64,000 bases of DNA. Origin: Pseudomonadota bacterium. Its GTDB lineage: Bacteria; Pseudomonadota; Alphaproteobacteria; Caulobacterales; Caulobacteraceae. The stretch covers positions 18,204-82,203 of the forward strand of contig JAEWDF010000064.1 in NCBI GenBank assembly GCA_023390245.1. The letters run 5' to 3'. Position 1 is the first letter of the stretch. Each line of letters opens with the position of its first letter. Both the position numbers and the translations under genes were made by a program. Positions 24,537 to 32,547 of this stretch are shown here, one piece after another. The notes beneath the pieces are model-generated. The model made no database searches, was not told the DNA's origin, and was given only the letters and a program-made list of their open reading frames with translations.

Positions 24537-25175
24537 TCAGCTGTCGCCCGGTCCGGTGAAGGGCTTGTAGATCGCCTGGAAGGCGGGCGAGGCTTCGCAC
24601 CGCGCATTGTGCGCGGCCAGCGCCGGCCAGGCGTCCAGGTCGATCTCGTCCCGACTCGACTCCCGCGCGTGCTGCAGCGTGCAGCCCAGGGCGATGTCGG
24701 CATGGGTCAGGGCGTCGCCCATCAGCCAGTCGCCGGACGCCTCGGCGCGCAGCGCGTCCAGCGCCTTCAGGCTGGCGGCGATCTGGGCGCGGCAGCGGGC
24801 CAGCCACAGGTCGGAGCGGACCTCGTGCAACGCCTTCTCGTAGAACAGGGCCACGATCTTGTCGGACAGGCCGGTGGCCAGCGCCGTGCGGTACAGGATC
24901 TCGCGCCGCTCCACGCCGCCGGCGGGAATCAGCGCCTCGCCGCCGGAGGCGCGCCGCCGATCATCCAGCCAGTCCAGCGCATAGGCGCTCTCGACCACCA
25001 CCGCGCCGTCGTCCAGCACCAGGGCCGGCACGCGCCGCGCGGGGTTGTAGGCCTCGATCTTCTCGCCGTCGCCGAAGGTCGACCACGGCCGGTTCTCGAA
25101 GGCGACGCCGTACAGGGTCGCGGCGATCCCGACCCGGCGCACATAGGGCGAATCGTACTGTCCGATCAGGATCAT
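24537..25175 (-). CDS. Glutathione S-transferase family protein
   Basis: This 212-residue cytosolic GST-fold protein has an N-terminal thioredoxin-like domain (MILIGQYDSPYVRRVGIAA; RVPALVLDDGAVVVESAYAL, where the cis-proline and glutamate-serine of the glutathione site sit) and an all-helical C-terminal domain (LTHADIALGCTLQHARE). The serine in DSPYVRR is the likely catalytic position, as in bacterial beta-like classes. It starts 10 bases after the stop of the MCE lipoprotein gene and is probably the last gene of that operon, although no functional link is obvious. Confidence 0.88.
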   Translation of the reverse strand: MILIGQYDSPYVRRVGIAATLYGVAFENRPWSTFGDGEKIEAYNPARRVPALVLDDGAVVVESAYALDWLDDRRRASGGEALIPAGGVERREILYRTALATGLSDKIVALFYEKALHEVRSDLWLARCRAQIAASLKALDALRAEASGDWLMGDALTHADIALGCTLQHARESSRDEIDLDAWPALAAHNARCEASPAFQAIYKPFTGPGDS

Positions 25176-25184
25176 GCGCCGCCT

Positions 25185-25859
25185 CTATCGCGCGGCGGTC
25201 AGGGGAGCGGGCGCCGAGCGGACCGTCCAGTCGACGATCTGGGTGTTGATGTCGCGGGTGGCGACGTCGAAGGCGGCGACGATGGCCGAGACGCGGTTCT
25301 CCGCCGCCGGCTGCGTCACGGTGAAGACCCGCTCGACCGTGCGGCCGTCCTCGGGACGGATCGGGCCGGCGGCGCTGCGGTCGCGCTCGGGCGTGTTGCG
25401 CAACTGGGCGCGGGCGGTGATCACCACCGTCGGCGCCGCGCCCTGGCCGTCCAGATAGCGCGCCTCGAAGCTGGAGACCGTCACGCGCAGCACCAGCGGC
25501 GTGGTGCCTGGCTCGCGCCGGTCCAGCACCCGCACCTGGTCCGGCCGCGCGGCGAAGGCGGATTGGAGGCTGTCGTCGAACAGCGTCTCGGCCGGCGACA
25601 CCCAGCGCGCGCCGCCGATATAGGCCGTCTCGGTCCCCGTCACGCCCAGGATGCGGTCGTCCTTGGAGGCGTCCGGGAATTCGATGCGGCGGATCGACAC
25701 CAGCAGCGGCGCCGGCGTCTCGCCCGCCTGGGCCGGGGCGTCCATCAGGGCGCCGAAACGGTAAAGCTGCACCGGATCGGGCGTCGACAGCAGCTGGCAG
25801 CCCGCGAGGGCGATCGCCGCGCCGGCCAGGGCGGCCGTCTTCAGGGTCGAACGGATCAA
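25185..25859 (-). CDS. ABC-type transport auxiliary lipoprotein (PqiC-like)
   Basis: This 224-residue outer-membrane-directed lipoprotein has a lipobox LAGC with the cysteine near residue 21, preceded by a short hydrophobic signal. The mature part has the ABC_trans_aux pattern of a beta-rich domain (PVQLYRFGAL; RRIEFPDASKDDRIL; AYIGGARWVSPAETLFDDSLQSAF). Such lipoproteins partner MCE proteins to link the inner-membrane transporter to the outer membrane. It starts with TTG within the stop of the MlaD-type gene (TTGA overlap). Confidence 0.85.
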   Translation of the reverse strand: MIRSTLKTAALAGAAIALAGCQLLSTPDPVQLYRFGALMDAPAQAGETPAPLLVSIRRIEFPDASKDDRILGVTGTETAYIGGARWVSPAETLFDDSLQSAFAARPDQVRVLDRREPGTTPLVLRVTVSSFEARYLDGQGAAPTVVITARAQLRNTPERDRSAAGPIRPEDGRTVERVFTVTQPAAENRVSAIVAAFDVATRDINTQIVDWTVRSAPAPLTAAR

Positions 25860-26794
25860 GGCTGCACCTCCAGCTCCTTGGATTGCGGACGACCGATGAA
25901 ATCGCGCGGGCTCGACCGCACGTCGTCGATCAGCGACTGCAGCGACCGCGTGGCGTCCTGCAGTTCCTCGATGGTCCGGCTCAGTTGCGGCAGGCTGGAC
26001 GTGGCGAAGCTGTCCAGCGGCTGCTCCAGGCCGGTAATCGAGCGGTTGGCCGAGGCGATGGCCTGGCGGGCCTCCGCCGTGGCCTGGTTGATGTTGGCGA
26101 TGGCCTGGCGGCCGTCGGTGTTGACCACCTGGCGGGCGTCGGCCGCCAGGCCCTGGTATTCCTGGACCGCGGCGTTGGCGTGGGTCACCGCCTCCTCCAG
26201 CTGCTGGAAGATGGCCTTGCGCGCCTCCAGCTCGGTCGTCAGCGCCTCGACGTTCTTCACGCTGGTCGAGAAGCTGCGGATGTTGTCGTCGGACATGACG
26301 CGGTTGATGCGGTTCAGGGCGTCGACCGTCTGGGCCAGAACCGCTCCCGATCCGCTGAGCAGTTCGGCGATCGGCGACGGCTGGCTCTGCAGCACCGGCA
26401 CGACGTTGTCGGGATACTGCTCCTTCAACAGGGCGCTGTCCGGCGCGCCGGCGGTGATCTGGATGTAGTTCAGGCCGGTGATCCCCTGCGGCTCCAGCTG
26501 GGCGCGCGAGGTCACGCGGATCGGGGTCTCGCTGTCCACGCGGATGCGGGCGACGACCTGGTCGCCACGCTTCTGGTCGATGTTTAGGTCCGTCACCTCG
26601 CCGACCCGGATGCCGTTGAAATGCACCTCGCCGCCCTCGGACAGGCCGTTGACCGGCCCATAGAAGACGATGTCGTACAGGTCGTAGTCATTGGCGAATT
26701 GCAGGCGCGCCAGCCAGATGGTGAACACCGCCAGCGCCGCCAGCAGGGCGACGGTGGCGATGCCGACCGCGGCGTAGTGGGCGTCTCTTTCCAT
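25856..26794 (-). CDS. MlaD-family MCE protein, periplasmic lipid-binding subunit
   Basis: This 312-residue protein has one N-terminal membrane anchor (about residues 8-29). It then has an MCE domain (about 40-120; VNGLSEGGEVHFNGIRVGEVTDLNID, then ITGLNYIQI) that forms the hexameric lipid channel, and a long coiled coil (about 165-305) that would extend into the periplasm. It is the substrate-binding part of the adjacent MlaE/MlaF-type transporter for phospholipid movement between inner and outer membranes. It is longer than E. coli MlaD because of the coiled coil, as is common in alphaproteobacteria. Confidence 0.93.
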   Translation of the reverse strand: MERDAHYAAVGIATVALLAALAVFTIWLARLQFANDYDLYDIVFYGPVNGLSEGGEVHFNGIRVGEVTDLNIDQKRGDQVVARIRVDSETPIRVTSRAQLEPQGITGLNYIQITAGAPDSALLKEQYPDNVVPVLQSQPSPIAELLSGSGAVLAQTVDALNRINRVMSDDNIRSFSTSVKNVEALTTELEARKAIFQQLEEAVTHANAAVQEYQGLAADARQVVNTDGRQAIANINQATAEARQAIASANRSITGLEQPLDSFATSSLPQLSRTIEELQDATRSLQSLIDDVRSSPRDFIGRPQSKELEVQP

Positions 26795-26807
26795 GCCTCG
26801 GCTCTCC

Positions 26808-27620
26808 TTACGCGGCCTTGGTGGCGGCGCGACCGCGCGGCCCCAGGAAGTATTCCTTGATCCACGGATGGTCGGAACGCTCCAGTTCCTGCACCGTGGC
26901 CTTTTCCACGACCCGCTTGTCCGCCAGCACCGCCACCTTGTCGCAGATGGCGTAGAGGCTATCGAGGTCGTGGGTGATCATGAAGACGGACAGGTCCAGG
27001 TCGTCCGACAGATTGCGGATCAACTCGTCGAACGCGGCGGCCCCGATCGGGTCCAGCCCCGCCGTCGGCTCGTCCAGGAACAGCAGTTCCGGGTCCAGCG
27101 CCAGCGCGCGCGCCAGGCCGACGCGCTTGCGCATGCCGCCCGACAGCTCGGCCGGCTTCAGGTAGAGCGAATCCGGCTTCAGCCCCACCATGGCGACCTT
27201 CAGCTCGGCCAGCTCGTAGATGGTGTCCTTCGGCAGCCGGGTGTGCTCGACCAGCGGCGAGGCCACGTTCTCCAGCACGTTCAGCGAGGAGAACAGCGCG
27301 CCCTGCTGGAACAGCACGCCGGTCCGGCGCTCGATGTCGGCCGCCTGAGCCCCGGTCAGGTCGGCCCGGTCGTGGCCCAGCAGACGGATGGTCCCGCCGT
27401 CGGGCTCCTTCAGGCCGATGATGGTGTTCAGCAGCACGGTCTTGCCCGTGCCAGACCCCCCGACCACGCCCAGCACCTCGCCCCGCTCCAGGTCGAGGTC
27501 CAGGTTCTCGTGGATGACCCGGTCGCCGAACTGGCTGAGCAGGCCGCGCACCTCGATCAGCGTCTCGGGCGCGTCGTTGGCGGGGCTGGGGTCGGCGGAC
27601 GGGGAACGGGAGTCGGTCAT
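26808..27620 (-). CDS. MlaF-type ABC transporter ATP-binding protein
   Basis: This 270-residue ATPase has Walker A GGSGTGKTVLL (about residue 53), signature LSGGMRKRVGLARAL (about 158), Walker B LLFLDEPTAGLDP (about 178) and the switch histidine in ITHDLD. The GMRKR form of the signature is typical of MCE-associated (Mkl/MlaF) ATPases. It powers the MlaE-type permease, whose gene overlaps it by four bases (ATGA). The first 20 residues are a serine/proline-rich extension with no counterpart in short family members. Confidence 0.94.
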   Translation of the reverse strand: MTDSRSPSADPSPANDAPETLIEVRGLLSQFGDRVIHENLDLDLERGEVLGVVGGSGTGKTVLLNTIIGLKEPDGGTIRLLGHDRADLTGAQAADIERRTGVLFQQGALFSSLNVLENVASPLVEHTRLPKDTIYELAELKVAMVGLKPDSLYLKPAELSGGMRKRVGLARALALDPELLFLDEPTAGLDPIGAAAFDELIRNLSDDLDLSVFMITHDLDSLYAICDKVAVLADKRVVEKATVQELERSDHPWIKEYFLGPRGRAATKAA

Positions 27621-28735
27621 ATGTCCAGCTCCAGAAAGATCAGGGCGAAAACCGCGTCCAGGAAGATGATGGCGAAGATGGCCTGCACCACCGCCGCCGT
27701 CACGCGCCGGCCCAGGCTCTCCACGTCGCCCGCCACGGCCATGCCCTGGCGGCAGCCGATGGCGGCGATGATCAGGGCGAAGATCGGCGCCTTCACCAGG
27801 CCGACCATCATGTGCTGGGCCATCGTCCCGTCCTCCAGCAGGCGCTGGAAGAAGAAGGCCGGCCCCAGGTTCAGTGAACTCCAGCACACGATCAACCCGC
27901 CGAACAGCCCGCCCAGCATGCCCAGGAAGGTCAGCAGCGGCAGCATGACGACCAGGGCCGACAGGCGCGGGATGACCAGGGCCTGGAACGGGTTGACGCC
28001 CATCACCTGCATGGCGTCGACCTCCTGGTTCATCCGCATGGAGCCGATCTCGGCCGCGAAGGAGGAGGCCGAGCGGCCCGCCAGCAGCACGGCGGCGATG
28101 ACCACCGCGAATTCCCGGAACACGGCCACGCCGATCAACTGCACCGCGAAGACCTGGGCGCCGAAGTCGGTCAGCAGGTCGGCGCCGATGAAGGCCACCA
28201 CCGCGCCGATGAAAAAGTTGGTGACCATGACGATCGGAATGGCGTCCAGGCCGGACCGCTCCGCCTGGCTGACCCACGCCGGCCAGCGGATCGCGCGAGG
28301 ATGCCTGGCCGCCTCGACCACCGCCAGCATCAGCCGGCCCAGGAAGGCGAAGGACAGCAGCGCCTCCCCGCCGAAGTCGTAGACCCCCCGGCCGATCTTG
28401 GCGAAGGTGCGGGTGAAGGCGTCGGCGCGTCGGGGCGGGGCGGTGGTCTTGCGCTCCAGCGCCTCGATCATCTTGTAGACGCGGCCCGCCTCGGGACGGC
28501 GCTTCCAGGCGTCCTTCGGCACGCGCCCACCCGAGGCCTTGACCAGGGCCAGGGCCCCGGCCGTGTCGAACTTCCCCAGTTCGGAAGTATCGACGCTGCG
28601 GATCGGGCGGCCGTCCAGGTCGCGGTCCAGCCGGCGCGGCGTGCGGCCCAGGGCGGTGGTCGTCCAGTCGCCGGTCAGGCGCAGCGTGGCGCCGTCCTTC
28701 CCTCCGTCCTGGATTTCGTAGTCCGCCCCGCTCAT
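27617..28735 (-). CDS. MlaE-family permease with N-terminal STAS-like domain
   Basis: This 372-residue protein has an N-terminal soluble STAS-like domain (about residues 1-90, LRLTGDWTTTALGR) followed by the MlaE membrane domain with five to six spans. Family blocks include IPIVMVTNFFIGAVVAF, EFAVVIAAVLLAGRSASSFAAEIGSM and NPFQALVIPRL. It is the first gene of the mlaE-mlaF-mlaD-lipoprotein set, and the STAS fusion replaces the separate MlaB protein of enterobacteria. The ATG at 28735 is chosen; earlier in-frame sequence is not conserved. Confidence 0.93.
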   Translation of the reverse strand: MSGADYEIQDGGKDGATLRLTGDWTTTALGRTPRRLDRDLDGRPIRSVDTSELGKFDTAGALALVKASGGRVPKDAWKRRPEAGRVYKMIEALERKTTAPPRRADAFTRTFAKIGRGVYDFGGEALLSFAFLGRLMLAVVEAARHPRAIRWPAWVSQAERSGLDAIPIVMVTNFFIGAVVAFIGADLLTDFGAQVFAVQLIGVAVFREFAVVIAAVLLAGRSASSFAAEIGSMRMNQEVDAMQVMGVNPFQALVIPRLSALVVMLPLLTFLGMLGGLFGGLIVCWSSLNLGPAFFFQRLLEDGTMAQHMMVGLVKAPIFALIIAAIGCRQGMAVAGDVESLGRRVTAAVVQAIFAIIFLDAVFALIFLELDI

Positions 28736-28853
28736 GCGCGTCTTCTTGTCATCCCAAATGTGGCTTAACGGTGCAGCTAGGCGCCCCGGCACAACGCCGC
28801 CAGCGCGGAATCGTTCGCTGGCGTTGCAGTTTCGCAGAGGCGTGGCCTCGCCG

Positions 28854-30293
28854 CTACAGCAGGGCGCGGACGGCCCTCAGGTCCTCGACGAAGCGCGCGC
28901 GCTCGGCGGCCTTGGCCGCTGCGTCCGGAATGCGCAGCAGATAGGACGGATGCACGGTCACCATCGCCGCCGACCCGTCTCCCAGCTCGACCGGCCGTCC
29001 CCGTTCCTTGGTCACCGCGGGCTTTCGGCCCAGCACGCCCAGTCCCGCCGTCGCGCCCATGGCCAGCACCGCCCTGGGCCGCACCAGCCGCCGCTCGGCG
29101 TCCAACCACCAGCGGCAGGCCGTCACCTCTCCGGCGTTGGGCGTCTTGTGCAGCCGCCGCTTGCCGCGCGGTTCGTGCTTGAAGTGCTTCACGGCATTGG
29201 TGACGTAGATGTCGGACCGATCGATCCCAGCCTCCTCCAGCGCCGCGTCCAGCACCCGTCCCGCCGGACCGACGAAGGGCCGGCCGGCCAGATCCTCCTG
29301 ATCGCCCGGCTGTTCGCCCACGATCATCAGCCGCGCCGACCTGGGGCCCTCGCCGCACACGCCCTGGGTCGCGTCGCGCCACAGCGGGCAGCGCCGGCAA
29401 ACCTCCACCCCACGTTCGACATCGGCCAGGCTGGCGGGAACGGCGTCCTGCGCCGGCCGGTCGACGCGCGGATCGCGCGCCACGGCGCGGGCGAAGCGGG
29501 CGTTCGGTTCGGGGGCGGGGGTGGCGACCATGGCCTCCATCCGAACCGCCGAGGCGGCGACCAGTTCCGGAATGACCGCCGCCTCGGGCAGGTTCTTCCA
29601 ATAGCGTTTGGCCATCTCGCCCTGCATCGTCCTCACCTTCAGGCGCGCCGGGTTGAAGGTCGAGGCGTAATAGGTCTTCCAGAAGTCCTCCACCTCGTCC
29701 TCGGCGGGCGCCATGTCGCGCGTCGCCGGCGGGCCGAACCGCAACGCCGCTCCATCCCAGAAGGCGCAGCCGTCCGGCGTCAGGATCGACCAGCGCATGG
29801 TCGTGAAGCGGCGCTGGAAGAAGGGGGCGGTCTTCTCCACCACCCGGTGCGCCGGCTCGAACCAGGCGACCCAGGCCTCGCCCGCCGCATCCTCCACGCG
29901 CCGGAAGCGCACGAAGGCCTTCATCTTGTGCGCCGCGCGATGGATGTTCCGGACCCGCTCCAGCGCGTCGGCGACATCGGCGTCGGAGACCACCCGCATC
30001 AGGTCCGGCTCGTCGCGCAGCCGCCACAGCAGGCGATACAGCAGGTCGAACCGGTCCGCCGACCGATGCAGGACAACATCCTGCGCCGCCTCGACGAAGG
30101 CCCTGGGCGTGGACAAGACGCCTTCGCCGATCGGGATCGCCGCCGCCGGGGCATCGAACAGGTCGCCGGCGCGCTCGGCGCCCCGGACGACGAAACGCGC
30201 CCGCGCCGGCTCGACGCCGGCCAGGCGGAAGGTCCGCGCGGCGCCGCGCCAGCCGTCGAAATCGGTCTCGCCGGAGAGTTCGGCCGTCGCCAT
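28854..30293 (-). CDS. UdgX-type uracil-DNA glycosylase fused to a DUF4130-like domain
   Basis: This 479-residue two-domain DNA repair protein has an N-terminal part (about 1-245; DRFDLLYRLLWRLRDEP, NIHRAAHKMKAFVRFR, FTTMRWSILTPDG) of the kind always paired with a radical-SAM protein. The C-terminal part (about 275-479) is a UdgX glycosylase. UdgX hallmarks are the iron-sulfur CRRCPL pair, GEQPGDQEDLAGRPFVGPAG, and the loop GKRRLHKTP, whose histidine in characterised UdgX captures uracil-DNA covalently (here Leu replaces the usual Ile before it). The start overlaps the stop of the radical-SAM gene by one base. Confidence 0.9.
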   Translation of the reverse strand: MATAELSGETDFDGWRGAARTFRLAGVEPARARFVVRGAERAGDLFDAPAAAIPIGEGVLSTPRAFVEAAQDVVLHRSADRFDLLYRLLWRLRDEPDLMRVVSDADVADALERVRNIHRAAHKMKAFVRFRRVEDAAGEAWVAWFEPAHRVVEKTAPFFQRRFTTMRWSILTPDGCAFWDGAALRFGPPATRDMAPAEDEVEDFWKTYYASTFNPARLKVRTMQGEMAKRYWKNLPEAAVIPELVAASAVRMEAMVATPAPEPNARFARAVARDPRVDRPAQDAVPASLADVERGVEVCRRCPLWRDATQGVCGEGPRSARLMIVGEQPGDQEDLAGRPFVGPAGRVLDAALEEAGIDRSDIYVTNAVKHFKHEPRGKRRLHKTPNAGEVTACRWWLDAERRLVRPRAVLAMGATAGLGVLGRKPAVTKERGRPVELGDGSAAMVTVHPSYLLRIPDAAAKAAERARFVEDLRAVRALL

Positions 30294-31528
30294 CAGAACA
30301 GGCTCAACTGCTCGGGCGCGGGCGCCAGGCGCGCCTTCAGGTCGGCGGCGTCGGTCAGCCCTCCAGGCGTCCAGTCCAGCGTCGTGATCCACGGCCGCAC
30401 CTTGTCCAGCGAGCGCGTCAGTCGCGCCACGTCCTCCAGCCTCAGGGTCCGATACCGCCGGACCGAGACGATGCGATCGACGGCCCTCACGCCAAGCCCC
30501 GGCACGCGCAGCAGCCATTCGCGCGGCGCCCGGTTCACGTCGATGGGAAAGGCGGCGCGCCGGTTCAGCGCCCAGGCCAGCTTGGGGTCGACGGCCAGAT
30601 CCAGCATGCCGTCGGTCGTCCCCTCCCCGATCTCCGGCGCCGAGAAGCCGTAGAAGCGCATCAGCCAGTCGGCCTGGTACAGCCGGTGCTCGCGCATCAG
30701 CGGCGGCTTGGCCGAAGGCAGGACCGCACTGGAATCGGGAATCGGGCTGAAGGCGGAATAATAGACCCGGCGCAGGCCATAGCCGCCGTACAGAGACGCG
30801 CTGCGGTCCAGGATCTCCGTGTCGGGCGCGCCGTCCGCGCCGACGATCAGCTGGGTGCTCTGCCCGCCCGGCGCAAAGCGCGGCGGCGGCGTGCGGTCGC
30901 GCCGAGCCGGACGCGCGGCCTCTACCTTCATCCGGACCTGGCCCATGGTCTTCTTGATCACGGCGGCGTCCTTCTGCGGCGCCAGGCGCGCCAGGGCCTC
31001 GTCGCGCGGCAGTTCGATATTGGCCGACAGCCGGTCGGCGTAGAGGCCGGCCGCCTCCACCAGCGCCGGATCGGCCTCGGGGATCAGCTTCAGGTGAATG
31101 TAGCCGCGGAAGTCGTGGTCCTCGCGCAGCGAGCGGGCCACCCGCACCAGTTGCTCCATCGTATAGTCGCCCGACCGGATCACGCCGGACGACAGGAACA
31201 GGCCCTCGATGTAGTTGCGCCTGTAGAAGCTCAGGGTCAGGTCGACGACCTCGCGCACCGTGAACCGCGCCCGCTCCACGTTGGAGGACGCCCGGTTGAT
31301 GCAATAGGCGCAGTCGTAGATGCAGAAGTTGGTCAGCAGAACCTTCAGCAGGCTGACGCACCGCCCGTCCGGCGTATAGGCGTGGCAGATGCCCATCCCC
31401 TCGGTCGAACCGACGCCCCGGCCGCCGACCGAATCCCGCTTCGCCGATCCCGAGGAAGCGCAGGACGCGTCGTACTTCGCTGCGTCGGCCAGGATGGACA
31501 GTTTTCGCCGCAGGTCGAGACGCGCCAT
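30293..31528 (-). CDS. Radical SAM protein of the UdgX-linked DNA modification/repair family
   Basis: This 411-residue protein opens with the family's invariant-looking LSILADAAKYDASCASSG and has the radical-SAM cluster motif CIYDCAYC (CxxxCxxC, about residues 69-76). It ends with a helix-hairpin-helix-like DNA-binding segment (WLLRVPGLGVRAVDRIV, about 330-346). Proteins of this type nearly always sit beside the UDG-fusion gene, as here; the chemical reaction is not established. The ATG at 31528 is two bases from a LexA box, which implies a very short leader. Confidence 0.9.
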   Translation of the reverse strand: MARLDLRRKLSILADAAKYDASCASSGSAKRDSVGGRGVGSTEGMGICHAYTPDGRCVSLLKVLLTNFCIYDCAYCINRASSNVERARFTVREVVDLTLSFYRRNYIEGLFLSSGVIRSGDYTMEQLVRVARSLREDHDFRGYIHLKLIPEADPALVEAAGLYADRLSANIELPRDEALARLAPQKDAAVIKKTMGQVRMKVEAARPARRDRTPPPRFAPGGQSTQLIVGADGAPDTEILDRSASLYGGYGLRRVYYSAFSPIPDSSAVLPSAKPPLMREHRLYQADWLMRFYGFSAPEIGEGTTDGMLDLAVDPKLAWALNRRAAFPIDVNRAPREWLLRVPGLGVRAVDRIVSVRRYRTLRLEDVARLTRSLDKVRPWITTLDWTPGGLTDAADLKARLAPAPEQLSLF

Positions 31529-31530
31529 AT

Positions 31531-31545
31531 GTTCATGATATGTTC
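31531..31545 (-). promoter_or_regulatory. LexA (SOS) box of the radical SAM-UdgX operon
   Basis: GTTC-ATGATAT-GTTC (GAAC-N7-GAAC on the coding strand) matches the alphaproteobacterial LexA consensus GTTC-N7-GTTC exactly. It lies between the flgL stop and the radical-SAM start, directly next to the start codon, where LexA binding would block initiation of transcription. This predicts induction by DNA damage. Confidence 0.85.
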
Positions 31546-31578
31546 CAGCCCGGTCGGCGTCCAGCGGGGCTGTTCGCC

Positions 31579-32547
31579 TTAATATCTCAGCAGATCGAGC
31601 AGGGAGGTGCTGCGCAGCGAATTGATCACCTGGGCGGAAGCCTCGATGGCCACCTGCGCCAGTTGGAGATCCGTCACCGCCCGCGCAGGGTCGTAGCCGG
31701 TCTTGTCGAGCATCAGCTGCTCCAGCGCCGTCTGCTGCGCCTCCTGGGCGTCCAGCGCCTCCTGGACATGGTTCTGCATCAGGCCGTTGCGCGCCGTCTC
31801 GTTGGTCAGCGCGGTGTTCGCCTGGTCCAGCTGGCCCAGTTGCGCGGTCAGGAAGGCCTGCACGTCCCCGCTCGGCTGGCCGGTCAGAGTCCCCGCGCCC
31901 GCCGGCGTGTAGGTGACGCCGTCGATCGTGACCGGATCCCCGTTCTGATAGGCCTGGATGTTGCGGAACACCGTGGTCAGGGCGCCGCCCAGCTCATCGG
32001 CCAGGAAGCCGGTCTGCAAGGTCGTGGTCTCGTTGATGCGCGACACCTGCTTCAGGCCGTCGTTGGCGAAGACGTCGCCGACCGTCGCCGCCGCCGTCAG
32101 ATCGGCCATCGATCCGGCGGTCGCGGGCGCCTTGTCGCTCTGGCCGCCGCCGAACAGGTACTGGCCCTGGTAGGTGGCGTTCAGCCCGCTCTGAAGCGTC
32201 TGGAACTGCAGCTCCAGCTCGGTCATCAGATTGTCCAGCTTGCCGGCCCCCAGGGCGTTGGCGATCGCCTCGCGCGCGCCGGTCCCGCCCTCGTAGGCGC
32301 GGGTCATGGCCAGGTCCTGGGCGTCCAGCCGCCCGGCGGCCGACTTGCCCGCCTCGACGAAGCCCTGCAGCCGCGCCTGCGTCGACTTCAGCGCGGTTAT
32401 GGACTCCGACTGGCGGCCGTAGCCGGCCATGTCGCCGGCGATCCGCCCGCTGTCGATCCGCTCCTGCGCCTTGGCCGCGCGGGACTGGGCGTTCATCAGG
32501 TCCAGCAGGGCCGACTGATAGTTGGAGAAGGTGGCGACGCGGGTCAT
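31579..32547 (-). CDS. flgL: Flagellar hook-filament junction protein FlgL
   Basis: This 322-residue protein of the flagellin/HAP3 family forms the junction ring between hook and filament. It starts with the flagellin-like N-terminal helix (MTRVATFSNYQSALLDLMNAQSRAAKAQ) and ends with the matching C-terminal helix (ASAQVINSLRSTSLLDLLRY), with a variable centre. It overlaps the flgK stop by four bases (ATGA), so the pair is co-translated. It is shorter than flagellin's solvent-exposed forms, and its position after flgK decides between flgL and a flagellin. Confidence 0.92.
   Translation of the reverse strand: MTRVATFSNYQSALLDLMNAQSRAAKAQERIDSGRIAGDMAGYGRQSESITALKSTQARLQGFVEAGKSAAGRLDAQDLAMTRAYEGGTGAREAIANALGAGKLDNLMTELELQFQTLQSGLNATYQGQYLFGGGQSDKAPATAGSMADLTAAATVGDVFANDGLKQVSRINETTTLQTGFLADELGGALTTVFRNIQAYQNGDPVTIDGVTYTPAGAGTLTGQPSGDVQAFLTAQLGQLDQANTALTNETARNGLMQNHVQEALDAQEAQQTALEQLMLDKTGYDPARAVTDLQLAQVAIEASAQVINSLRSTSLLDLLRY

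Noticed and set aside
28854..31361. A single 835-codon frame joining the UdgX fusion with sequence upstream.
   Set aside because: The upstream 350 codons are the wrong frame of the radical-SAM gene, which has all family motifs in its own frame; the UdgX fusion starts at 30293.
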